A DNA stretch of 31,513 nt from CALARM01 sp964431735. GTDB lineage: Bacteria; Vulcanimicrobiota; SpSt-956; JAKJGF01. Shown piece by piece: positions 8,031 through 15,849 of this stretch. The notes below the pieces were generated by a model that made no database searches, was not told where the DNA came from, and worked only from the letters and a program-made list of their open reading frames with translations. The translations under genes and the position numbers were made by a program. Each line of letters begins with the position of its first letter. Positions within the stretch are counted from its first letter, which is position 1. Where the stretch lies: NCBI GenBank assembly GCA_964431735.1, contig CAYSLJ010000082.1, forward strand, positions 1-31,513, read 5' to 3'.

Positions 8031-8825
8031 TTTTAATGCTTTATTTATAAGTTCTTCAAATTCAGGCCTTGGTTTATATCCCTTTTCATTTAAGCCCATT
8101 AAAGCATCCTGTATAAGAACCTTGGCATCTTCTATTGTTGCAAGAGATTTTTTGAAATCGGAAAAATCATCTTTTTCAAGACAGAAAATACCTTTTGTTA
8201 TACCTTCCAGCAATTTATCATAACAGGACAGAACTTTTTTATTAATCTCTTCATATCCTTCAGGAACTTTGTTTTCCATAACTTTTGCCTTTATTTGCTC
8301 AAGAGTTTTCTTATTATGGGTAACAATTACTTTAAGTGTTTCCATAGATTCTTTCGATGGTTTTGTCTGTTTAACCGGTTTTGAAGGTGTGGCTGTTCCT
8401 GTTGTTCCCGTAACACCTGTCTCTCCCGTAACACCTGTTTCTCCCGTAACACCTGTCTCTCCTGTTTCTCCTGTATTACCGGCATTACTGGCTGAAGATT
8501 CTTCAGGAGTAATATCTTTAAGACCGTTTCCGAGTTCAAGAAGGACAAAACTGGTACACAGTGTTGACGTATATATAGAATTACCATATTTTTCCTCTGC
8601 GGTTTTGCCCTGATCCTGTGCTATTTTCATCAAATTTTCTATATTTATGTTTGATACTTCAACCCACGAATTAGGGTCCATTGCACCGTTCGGCTCAGAC
8701 GGCAATACAGGTACAGGAGTAGCAGTCGGATAAGGAGACGGTGTAGCATTTACACTTCCGTTCTGACAGCCGCCGTAGATAGAGATAGAAAGTAACATAA
8801 TAAATAAAATTGAAATATATTTCAT
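8025..8825 (-). CDS. Predicted lipoprotein with collagen-like Gly-X-Thr triplets
   Basis: 267 residues from ATG 8825, with AAGGAAG 8 nt upstream; GTG 8834 is in frame but overlaps the ribosome site. The N-terminus is basic plus hydrophobic (MKYISILFIMLLSISIYGGC), with Cys20 as likely lipidated residue, although Tyr at -3 is unusual for a lipobox. A Pro/Thr linker (TPSPYPTATPVPVLP) follows. Around residues 113-142 lie about ten consecutive G-X-T triplets (GNT, GET, GVT and so on), a collagen-like pattern rare outside surface proteins. The C-terminal 120 residues are helical and charged with no recognised family. It probably sits at the outer face of a membrane. Its last codons and stop come from the heptamer repeat. 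Confidence 0.75.
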   Translation of the reverse strand: MKYISILFIMLLSISIYGGCQNGSVNATPSPYPTATPVPVLPSEPNGAMDPNSWVEVSNINIENLMKIAQDQGKTAEEKYGNSIYTSTLCTSFVLLELGNGLKDITPEESSASNAGNTGETGETGVTGETGVTGETGVTGTTGTATPSKPVKQTKPSKESMETLKVIVTHNKKTLEQIKAKVMENKVPEGYEEINKKVLSCYDKLLEGITKGIFCLEKDDFSDFKKSLATIEDAKVLIQDALMGLNEKGYKPRPEFEELINKALKE

Positions 8826-8851
8826 AGATTTCACTTCCTTTATATCGGAGT

Positions 8852-8887
8852 CGTGACGCGTAACGCGTAACGCGTGACGGGTAATAC
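8852..8887. repeat. GTRACGC heptamer cassette
   Basis: Four to five 7-bp units (GTGACGC, GTAACGC variants) starting CGTGACGC, lying directly upstream of the lipoprotein gene. ACGCGT recurs every 7 bp, a GC-rich island in AT-rich surroundings. Confidence 0.85.
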
Positions 8888-8947
8888 GCCACGATTTTGA
8901 ATATTTATGATAGCATAATCTGAAAAAAATGTCTATTTATTTTATAT

Positions 8948-9054
8948 TTTATAGTTAGTTTCATAACTTATTAGAAATTAAGTGCTTCGTGACGCGTAAC
9001 GCGTGACGCGTGACGCGAGGATTATCTGTAATTTGTTGTGAACTACACTATAAA
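8948..9054. repeat. Miniature inverted-repeat element, family C, containing a heptamer cassette
   Basis: Left end TTTATAGTTAGTTTCATAAC; right end GTTGTGAACTACACTATAAA, whose complement TTTATAGTGTAGTTCACAAC matches the left end imperfectly. The middle holds a GTRACGC cassette (8988-9022) ending GAGGAT. A sequence AACTTATTAGAAATTAAG next to the left end recurs, reversed, at 27821-27838 and 29130-29147. Confidence 0.6.
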
Positions 9055-9134
9055 GGTATAGGAATTTTCATTTTTAATGGCCTAAAATAAAGCTTTAGAT
9101 AAAAATTAAGTAAAGGCAGTTTATCTAATAATTT

Positions 9135-9172
9135 AAAAGAAAAACAGGCTTCATAAAGCCTGTTTTTCTTTT
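9135..9172. terminator. Intrinsic terminator of the glycine-zipper operon
   Basis: AAAAGAAAAACAGGCTT and AAGCCTGTTTTTCTTTT make a perfect 17-bp stem with a 4-nt loop. On the minus strand the stem ends in a T-rich arm, 16 nt beyond the last stop codon of the operon. Confidence 0.9.
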
Positions 9173-9188
9173 AAGAAAGGGTATGCTG

Positions 9189-10622
9189 TTATTTTACAGC
9201 ATTTTTTCTGGCTGCTTCATAATCATGTTCTGCAGCCTGAACCACAGCATTCATGTCATTCAGCATAAGCTTATCTTTTTCAGTAACATTCTGACCTTCA
9301 AGGGATTCATTATATCCCCTGAGAACTTCTTTTGCCCTGTCAAGCTCGGCTTTCTTTATATCAACATCGGAAATCTTCTTCTTATTCAACTGTTCATAAA
9401 GGGTTTTTCCGCCAAAAATCAGGGCACCTGCCCCTGCACCTATGGCTGATCCCGTAGCTCCGCCGAATATCAATCCTACAGGTGCAAACATAACCATACC
9501 TATTCCTGCACCTGCAGCGGTTTTACCAAGAGTGCCAATCTCACGACCTTCAAGGGCCTTATCCATATGTTTATCAACCTTCTGGTTAATATCCATAGTA
9601 AGATTTCTGACAGTCCTTCTTATTACGGGGCCTATCACTGCACCGCCTGCGCCTGAGATCGCTCCTGCCGCCGCACTTATACCCATGACAGGTAAACCTG
9701 CCGTTCCTAACATCATTACAGCAGGAATAGCAGTAATAGCACCGGTAGCAGCACCGGCACCGCCGCCAAGAATTACTTTACCTGCAGTTGTAGCAGCTCT
9801 TCCTCCCACACCGCCGCCTACCGCTCCGGCAAGCACCATACCGGAGTTACCGGTAAGAGCCTGTGCTACCATACCTGTCATAACTCCGCCTGAGATACCG
9901 TCACTTACAGAAGTAAATGCATTGCCGCTGAGACTGCCACTTGCTCCTGAAAGTCCACCCAGTATGGCAGCAGTAGTAAGTGTAGTGGCTCCAGGCAATG
10001 CTCCTCCGAGAAGAGCACTCATGGCAAGTGTCACTGCGACACCGGTACCTGCCCCTACGGCAGCTCCGCCTATTAAAGAATTAATATCTCCCGAAAGAGG
10101 ATTATCTTCAGATTTCCTGGCCTCTCCGATTCTGGTTCCTGCATAGCCTCCGATGGCTCCCGCTACCAGTCCTACAGGACCGCCTCCGAAGATAAAACCT
10201 TCTATGCCTCCGCCCATAGCTGCACCTGTAGGAGAAGATGAAGCTTTATCGCCAAGTTCGCTTACACTGGCACAATGTTGAAAAAGAGAAATCTCTTCCT
10301 TTGAAAAACCAAAATTTGTAAGAGTTGCAGTAAAACCTTCTTCCAGGAAGGGAATATTTACAAGTGATGCGGCAATCTTTAATTTATCTACAGGTAATTG
10401 TTCTCTTAAACTTTTCAGACTCCCTGCATTGATTTTATAAATATGTCTGGGTTTTGTATAATCCAGTATCTTCCTGCCGAGAGAAAGAAATTTCTCTCCC
10501 CCGCCGTCTGACTGCTTCAAATCCACTTTATCCAGCGGTTCCCCGGTCTGTTCTTTTATATCCTTCTGAGGAGCAATTTTTATGTCATCTTTTATTCTGA
10601 CATTATTATTAAGTATCCTCAT
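9189..10622 (-). CDS. Glycine-zipper multi-hydrophobic-segment protein (operon gene 5)
   Basis: 477 residues; ATG with AAGGAAG 6 nt upstream. Residues 1-130 are soluble (basic and helical). Residues about 133-325 and 350-400 are Gly/Ala-rich hydrophobic stretches with small-residue spacing typical of glycine zippers (for example FIFGGGPVGLVAGAIGGYAG, AIGAGAGALIFGG), interrupted by short polar loops. The C-terminus (about 405-477) is a charged helix. There is no signal peptide. Its glycine-zipper region resembles that of the other operon products, but it lacks their KDG motif; the nearest is DKVDLKQSDGGGE at 31-43. Glycine zippers pack membrane helices and occur in pore-forming and membrane-remodelling proteins; which applies here is unknown. 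It sits downstream of an intercistronic hairpin and is probably expressed less than the upstream genes. Confidence 0.8.
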   Translation of the reverse strand: MRILNNNVRIKDDIKIAPQKDIKEQTGEPLDKVDLKQSDGGGEKFLSLGRKILDYTKPRHIYKINAGSLKSLREQLPVDKLKIAASLVNIPFLEEGFTATLTNFGFSKEEISLFQHCASVSELGDKASSSPTGAAMGGGIEGFIFGGGPVGLVAGAIGGYAGTRIGEARKSEDNPLSGDINSLIGGAAVGAGTGVAVTLAMSALLGGALPGATTLTTAAILGGLSGASGSLSGNAFTSVSDGISGGVMTGMVAQALTGNSGMVLAGAVGGGVGGRAATTAGKVILGGGAGAATGAITAIPAVMMLGTAGLPVMGISAAAGAISGAGGAVIGPVIRRTVRNLTMDINQKVDKHMDKALEGREIGTLGKTAAGAGIGMVMFAPVGLIFGGATGSAIGAGAGALIFGGKTLYEQLNKKKISDVDIKKAELDRAKEVLRGYNESLEGQNVTEKDKLMLNDMNAVVQAAEHDYEAARKNAVK

Positions 10623-10640
10623 AATAATCTTCCTTTACAA

Positions 10641-10664
10641 AAGGGGCGACTTTCATCGCCCCTT
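10641..10664 (-). terminator. Intercistronic hairpin/attenuating terminator before operon gene 5
   Basis: AAGGGGCGA pairs with TCGCCCCTT around a 6-nt loop, and the transcript (minus strand) continues with TTTTGTAAAGG. A compact GC stem followed by a short U-run looks like a partial terminator between the stop at 10674 and the start at 10622. Confidence 0.75.
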
Positions 10665-10673
10665 CATTAAACA

Positions 10674-12701
10674 TTATTTAATTGAATTGGCTATCTGATT
10701 CTGAAGACTGTTTATATCAGACTGAAGCTGATTGAATTCAGAAGCAGAACGCTGATAATCACTCTGAGCACTGTTTGCTGCAGACTGGGCAGAAGAGAGT
10801 GAACTCTGTGCACCGGAGACCTGGCCTCTCAGTGAAGAGGCTTCATTTCTTGCTCTGTTTGCTTCGTCAAGATATCTTCCTTTTTCCATAGGAATACTTG
10901 AGAGAATGCTCTCTGCTTCACTTTCGTTACGTCTTGCCCTGTCTTCAGTATCTCTTATCTGATTCTCTTTATTGGACACATCCTGTCTCATAGAGTTAAC
11001 ATGACTCTGTTTACTGTCAACAGTGGACTTCTTGCCGGAATATTCCGAATTATACTGACGTTCTTTCTGGTCATATTCAGATTTAAGTGTCTGTTTATGA
11101 CTGTCAAGATCCTTCTGAAGTCCTTTTTCTACACCGGCCAGCTCATCCTTAAGTTCTCCTTCTCTCTTTGCATAATGGACATCGCCTTCCTGTTTTATAA
11201 GGTCAGGCATATCGGCTTTCTTTTTGTCAAGACTATCCTGTTTTACATTCAGGTCTTTCTCTCTGCTGTCAAGAGAAGATTTTCTTGCATCATATTTACC
11301 CTGAAGTTCTTTTGTTGTCACATCAACACGGGAATCTGACTGGTCATTGACGATATTATCCATCTCTTTATTTTTCCTGTCATATTCCCTGTCTCTTGCA
11401 TCCATAGAATCTTCAAAGTTCTCGAGGCCGGCTTTTCTTTCCTGATATTTATCTTCTGAAGCCTTCTTGTGATCTTCGAGTCTCTGATTTGCTCTCTGAT
11501 CTGCAATCTCATCCTGTTTTCCTGTCTTTTCCTGAACCTGAGCCATAATACCGTCAAATTCTTTGGTTTTCTCTGCTACTTTTTTATCCATAGCGTTTAC
11601 GTTCTCCTTAAGAGCTGCTTCTTCTGTCGCTACATGGGCATCTTCATTCTGCTTTGCCTGCTGAAGTGATTGTGTCTGATTGACAAAATAAGTTTCCGCA
11701 TCTGCCTTCTTGGTCTTAATCTCTTCTTCTGCTTTTTTGAGGCCATCTATACGTTTGGTATATTCTTTATCTTTCATATCAAGCTCTACGCTCTCTTTAC
11801 CCTTGGCAAGACCGCTCGTCACATCATGTGCTCTGTCTCCGATGAAGTCAACAAGTTTTGCTCCGCCGAGTCCGAGAAGGGCTGCGCCTGCCACAAGACC
11901 TATACCTGCTCCTATGACACCTGTTTTCGTAATAGTACTTAAAGCAACGTCTTTTGCTATAATTCCTGCAGTAAGACCTGCACCGGACCCTATAAGACCT
12001 CCAAGGGCAAGGCCGCCTGTACCTCCCATAATCAAGCCTGCTCCTATGGCTCCTTTTGAGGCCCAGTCTTCCAGCTTGCTTTCTTTTCTTGCCGGTTCAT
12101 CGGATTTCTTGGTTTCCACAGGCTGAGGATTCTTGTTAAATGCTTCACCTATGGTAGCAGGGCCTATAGCCAGAGCTGCTGTGGGAGCATAACCTGCCGC
12201 ATATCCAACTTTAGAACCGAGATAGGCTCCTCCTGCCACACCGAGTACTGTACCTGCCAGTATACCTGCTCTTGCAAGAGCATTACCGCTGGAAAACGCA
12301 TCGGCAATGATGGATAATCCCTGGCTTCCGCCGAGTATTGCAGTAGGAACGCCTGCGCCGAGACCAATAATACCCATAGCGGCTGCTCCGCCCAGGGCAC
12401 CTATATTTGCTCCTGCTACTCCGCCTCCTACGGCTCCTACCGTGCCTATAATACGCCCCATTTTATCTCCTGCTTCATGGGCTTTATGGGCACCTCTTTT
12501 GAACACACCCGGTATTTCTGTATTATTCTGAGCTTTAAGCTGCAGTATATCCTCTTTCGAAAGAACTGCTCCCGTATCGCCGGTACCGGAACTCAGGACA
12601 ACTCCGTCTTTCTGTTCCAGGTTAACCTCTGCCTCTTTGGTTTTTGCCGGAGTCAGTGTCTTATTTATCGGTGTTGAAACAAGACTTTTATCTATCTTCA
12701 T
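10674..12701 (-). CDS. Glycine-zipper protein with long coiled-coil tail (operon gene 4)
   Basis: 675 residues; ATG with AAGGAGGAA upstream. N-terminal 70 residues are polar and carry KDGVVLSSG at 31-39, matching the KDGFV motif of the genes at 13897 and 15850. Residues about 80-190 and 215-290 are two glycine-zipper blocks; between helices lies GIIAKDVALSTI (about 246-257), conserved in all three paralogs. Residues about 300-675 are a charged, heptad-like coiled coil rich in Lys, Glu, Asp and Gln (for example YDARKSSLDSREKDLNVKQ), ending in a Ser/Gln/Asn-rich helix. No signal peptide. The architecture, a membrane-inserting hairpin pair plus a long rod, recalls secretion translocators or membrane tethers, but I recognise no family. 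18 nt separate it from the upstream gene. Confidence 0.82.
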   Translation of the reverse strand: MKIDKSLVSTPINKTLTPAKTKEAEVNLEQKDGVVLSSGTGDTGAVLSKEDILQLKAQNNTEIPGVFKRGAHKAHEAGDKMGRIIGTVGAVGGGVAGANIGALGGAAAMGIIGLGAGVPTAILGGSQGLSIIADAFSSGNALARAGILAGTVLGVAGGAYLGSKVGYAAGYAPTAALAIGPATIGEAFNKNPQPVETKKSDEPARKESKLEDWASKGAIGAGLIMGGTGGLALGGLIGSGAGLTAGIIAKDVALSTITKTGVIGAGIGLVAGAALLGLGGAKLVDFIGDRAHDVTSGLAKGKESVELDMKDKEYTKRIDGLKKAEEEIKTKKADAETYFVNQTQSLQQAKQNEDAHVATEEAALKENVNAMDKKVAEKTKEFDGIMAQVQEKTGKQDEIADQRANQRLEDHKKASEDKYQERKAGLENFEDSMDARDREYDRKNKEMDNIVNDQSDSRVDVTTKELQGKYDARKSSLDSREKDLNVKQDSLDKKKADMPDLIKQEGDVHYAKREGELKDELAGVEKGLQKDLDSHKQTLKSEYDQKERQYNSEYSGKKSTVDSKQSHVNSMRQDVSNKENQIRDTEDRARRNESEAESILSSIPMEKGRYLDEANRARNEASSLRGQVSGAQSSLSSAQSAANSAQSDYQRSASEFNQLQSDINSLQNQIANSIK

Positions 12702-12719
12702 TGTAAAGTTCCTCCTTCT

Positions 12720-13877
12720 CTACGAATTTACCATTTTCTTAAGAACATTCATTGCCACACCTGAAGCGACTCCTATGACTCCTCCGAGAACTGCGCCTCC
12801 GAGAACTGTTCCTACAACACCATAACGGGCTTCTGATGTAACTGTCTGGGATTTCTCTTCCATTTTAACCTGGCCGAGAAGATTTTTATCGGGTCTGTCA
12901 CCTTTTACATCTATATCCTCAGCATGTTTCATATGTTTTTCCAGATCAAATTTGGAAGGATCTCTGTAAAGTTGTGAGTCTTTAAATGCATCGGGAGAAT
13001 ATTTAACATCCTGACGTATCATTACAGACGCATCCTGTGGAACTTCACCAATTTTAACGCCTGTTTCCATTTTAGGAACTTCCCATTTTATAACCTGCTC
13101 TCCGCCGGTTCTGAGTTTTTCCCATGTAGCATCTACAAGACCCACTCCTGCTCCCACTGCTGCTCCTATGGCACCTGATTTAATTATGGTTTTTGTGTCA
13201 TCACCATAGTTTACATTTACAGGTTCCTTTTTCTCTTCTGCTTCGCCTTTATGTCTTATCTTATCAAGAGCCACGTAAGCTGCAGTTCCTGCCACACCTA
13301 CGACTGCTCCCACTGCGGCACCTTTGGCACCTTCTAAAACTGAATTGGTAGTAAAGGCAAATTTACCATCTATACTCTTCGGAGTTTTATATTCTCCTAC
13401 TTCTTTATATTCTATCTTCGGTTCAAAGTGGTATCTTACAGATGCGCCTGAAGTTTCCACTTCTTTAAGTCCGTCTGCTGTGGCAACAGTAGTTTTGCCG
13501 GATATATCCTGTTTCACAGTATCAACGCCTGTAACCTTCGGATCTATTATCTTATGTGTTTCCCACTCAACCTTCGGGTTCATTGCATCTCCTGCTGAAT
13601 CCAGCATACCCTTTACAGTACCGAGTGTTCCTCCTACAGCTGCTCCGCCTGCGGCACCGAGAACAAATTTATCCTTTGTGCTCAGGTTTTTGTAACTGCC
13701 TTCCACGCTTACCTGAACCGGTTCAGACAGATGATCAACTGTATCTTTAATATTATTTATATCATTTTTAAGCTGGCTGCCCTGCTGATCAAGCTGTCGC
13801 GCTTCTTTATCACTTACATAACCACTGCCGCGGTTGCCTGTGATATTTTTATTTATCCAGTTTCCTATAGTACTCAT
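12720..13877 (-). CDS. Glycine-zipper protein with internally repeated hairpin/beta units (operon gene 3)
   Basis: 385 residues from ATG 13877 (AGGAAGGG at 9 nt); GTG at 13883 is possible. An N-terminal helical region contains KEARQLDQQGSQLKNDINNI. Four glycine-zipper segments follow: near 66-84 (VLGAAGGAAVGGTLGTVKG), 182-205 (GAKGAAVGAVVGVAGTAAYV), 232-255 (SGAIGAAVGAGVGLVDA) and 352-380 (GTVLGGAVLGGVIGVASG). Between them are soluble, beta-like stretches with related patterns: PKVEWETHKIIDPKVTGVDT after segment 1 and KWEVPKMETGVKIGEVP after segment 3, suggesting internal duplication. Unlike genes 2 and 4 it lacks a long coiled coil. Only 13 nt from the upstream stop to its predicted GTG, so it is co-transcribed. 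Function unknown. Confidence 0.8.
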   Translation of the reverse strand: MSTIGNWINKNITGNRGSGYVSDKEARQLDQQGSQLKNDINNIKDTVDHLSEPVQVSVEGSYKNLSTKDKFVLGAAGGAAVGGTLGTVKGMLDSAGDAMNPKVEWETHKIIDPKVTGVDTVKQDISGKTTVATADGLKEVETSGASVRYHFEPKIEYKEVGEYKTPKSIDGKFAFTTNSVLEGAKGAAVGAVVGVAGTAAYVALDKIRHKGEAEEKKEPVNVNYGDDTKTIIKSGAIGAAVGAGVGLVDATWEKLRTGGEQVIKWEVPKMETGVKIGEVPQDASVMIRQDVKYSPDAFKDSQLYRDPSKFDLEKHMKHAEDIDVKGDRPDKNLLGQVKMEEKSQTVTSEARYGVVGTVLGGAVLGGVIGVASGVAMNVLKKMVNS

Positions 13878-13896
13878 TCTCACACACCCTTCCTTT

Positions 13897-15822
13897 CTAA
13901 TGTTTCATATTGGCCAGCTGCTGTTCAAGACGGGATTTCTCTGCTCTGAGACTACCTATCTGACCATCTATCTGGGCCTTCTGATTCACAAATTTGTTCC
14001 TGTCTGCCTGGGCCTGAGCAATCTGCCTGTTAAGAGAGTCTATCTGACTCCTGAGGGAATCACGCTCACTCACGGCACTATCTCTTTCCCTTCTGGCAGA
14101 ACCGACTTCAGTTTCTCTCCTGTTCTGGGCATCTCTGAGTTTATAGTTAGAAGACTGTTCATGGGACTGGGCATTACTTAACTGATAGCTCAGGGTGCTC
14201 ACCTGATTCTGAAGGGTCTGTTCTTCGGAAGACAGCTGTCTGTCTTTATTTTCAAGGTCATTCATTTTACTATGATGATTGCTCTGGAGAGTCTGGAGAG
14301 AAGAACTATGTTGACTGTCTACATCAGTTGTTTTCTGTTTGAAGCTGTTCTTTAAATCAACCTCTTTCTGATCATACTGCGCTTCAAGAGCAGGTTTTCT
14401 TTCTTCAAAATTCTTCAGACCATCTGTCTTTATCTGACTGTCAAGAGACTGGTTTTCAGTGGTCATCTTACCGTCCCAGTCATTGAAACCTTTTTCTCTT
14501 ACATCCTGTTTCTTCTGGAGATCATCATATTTGGCATTTACAGGTACCATTTTCTGATCATAACTGGCAACTGTTTTCTGTTCAATAAGATCTGACTGGG
14601 CAGTTTCTCTGCCTTTAAGTTCTTTATCTCTATCATTGAGTTTTGTCTCAAATTGATCCAGTTCTCCGTGGAGACCTGCATATTTTGCGTCTGCAGGTTT
14701 CTTTATATCGGCAAATATCTTATCTGCTTTACCGTTTATAATACCTTCTATATTTCTGTCAGCATCACTCACTATTTTTTCCTTTTCATCGAGTGTCTTC
14801 TGCTGTCCATCAATATAACTCTGTGTTTCTGTCTTTTTCTGAGAAAGAGCAGTTTCTTTACCATCTATATAATCTTTTGTTTCTTTCTGCTGTCCCTCCA
14901 GTTCTTTTTCCTTTACGGCAAAGAAATCCTGAAGTTCCTTTGTTTCTCCCTGAACTTTTCCGCTCAGGTCAGTAAATTCTGCTTCTTTTTTTGCAACAAG
15001 CTCTCTCTTTTCCTGAAGATTAATTCCGTCTTTATCGGGGAATGCTTTATTCTTTGCCCACTGTACTCCTTTAGACGCCACAGTGGCCATAGCATATCCG
15101 CCAAGGGCAGACATACCGCCGAGTATAACTGCTCCTATTCCTGCTCCTACGAGTCCTCCCATACCTATGGAAGACAGAGCTACATCTTTTGCTATAACAC
15201 CGGAAGTAAGTGCTACTCCTCCTCCTATACCGGCACCGATGGCTGCTCCGCCAAGTCCGCCTGTAATAAGACCTATACCTCCGCCAACACCCTGAAGGGT
15301 TTTGGTTATAGTTCCTTCTTTATAATAACTGGCTTTGCCGCTTTCTTCTCCTTTGCCAAAGCCTCCTACGTGATATCCTACTGCTATACCGCCTGCTACT
15401 GCACAGGCTGTTCCTGCAACTATGGCAGCTTTTGCAACTGCTCCGCCTGTACCGAGAACTGTACCGGCGAAAGCAAGTCCATGAGCTCCCTGAAGGACTG
15501 CATTGGCAGGGCCAAGGCTCAGACCTGTAATACCGCCTGCCACTCCGCCTCCTATTATACCGCCGTAAAGACCTGCAGTACCAAGGGCAAGTCCTGTTGC
15601 CACTCCCACTCCGCCTCTAATTTTACTGGCTCTCCCTTCTTCTCTGGCTTCAGTTTTGCCAAGTTTACCCATAATCATTTCTTTTGTCAACACCGGTTCG
15701 TCTTTTACGGCAGTTGTGACAAATCCGTCTTTTGGTTCAAGTCCTTTTTCTTTAGCTTCACCACTTTTGTCAGCAACCGGCATTACAGAAGACTTCACCA
15801 GATTAGTTTTATTAATCTGCAT
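13897..15822 (-). CDS. Glycine-zipper protein with long coiled-coil tail (operon gene 2)
   Basis: 641 residues; ATG with AGGAGGT upstream. LEPKDGFVTTA at 28-38 is the shared N-terminal motif, then DEPVLTKEMI. Residues about 70-150 and 178-250 are two glycine-zipper blocks (GVGVATGLALGTAGLYGG, LITGGLGGAAIGAGIGGG); the linker SGVIAKDVALSSIG (about 207-220) matches gene 4 nearly exactly. From about 265 to the end is a charged coiled coil with repeated Asp-Gly-Lys/Gln units (DYIDGKETALSQKK, SYIDGQQKTLDEKE) and a Gln/Arg/Ser-rich end. It is a clear paralog of gene 4 and, in its first 250 residues, of gene 1. No signal peptide and no catalytic motif. A 395-residue open frame on the opposite strand is a shadow created by the biased composition. 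Confidence 0.83.
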   Translation of the reverse strand: MQINKTNLVKSSVMPVADKSGEAKEKGLEPKDGFVTTAVKDEPVLTKEMIMGKLGKTEAREEGRASKIRGGVGVATGLALGTAGLYGGIIGGGVAGGITGLSLGPANAVLQGAHGLAFAGTVLGTGGAVAKAAIVAGTACAVAGGIAVGYHVGGFGKGEESGKASYYKEGTITKTLQGVGGGIGLITGGLGGAAIGAGIGGGVALTSGVIAKDVALSSIGMGGLVGAGIGAVILGGMSALGGYAMATVASKGVQWAKNKAFPDKDGINLQEKRELVAKKEAEFTDLSGKVQGETKELQDFFAVKEKELEGQQKETKDYIDGKETALSQKKTETQSYIDGQQKTLDEKEKIVSDADRNIEGIINGKADKIFADIKKPADAKYAGLHGELDQFETKLNDRDKELKGRETAQSDLIEQKTVASYDQKMVPVNAKYDDLQKKQDVREKGFNDWDGKMTTENQSLDSQIKTDGLKNFEERKPALEAQYDQKEVDLKNSFKQKTTDVDSQHSSSLQTLQSNHHSKMNDLENKDRQLSSEEQTLQNQVSTLSYQLSNAQSHEQSSNYKLRDAQNRRETEVGSARRERDSAVSERDSLRSQIDSLNRQIAQAQADRNKFVNQKAQIDGQIGSLRAEKSRLEQQLANMKH

Positions 15823-15849
15823 AATCCAATAACCTCCTAACTAAAAAAT

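Noticed and set aside
9442..10146. 234-residue plus-strand Pro/Ala-rich open frame
   Set aside because: Antisense shadow of the Gly/Ala-rich gene 9189-10622; no start signals.
14653..15840. 395-residue plus-strand open frame
   Set aside because: Lies antisense to the glycine-zipper/coiled-coil gene 13897-15822, has no ribosome site, and its Ser/Cys/Tyr-rich composition is what the complement of Gly/Ala/Lys/Glu codons gives.
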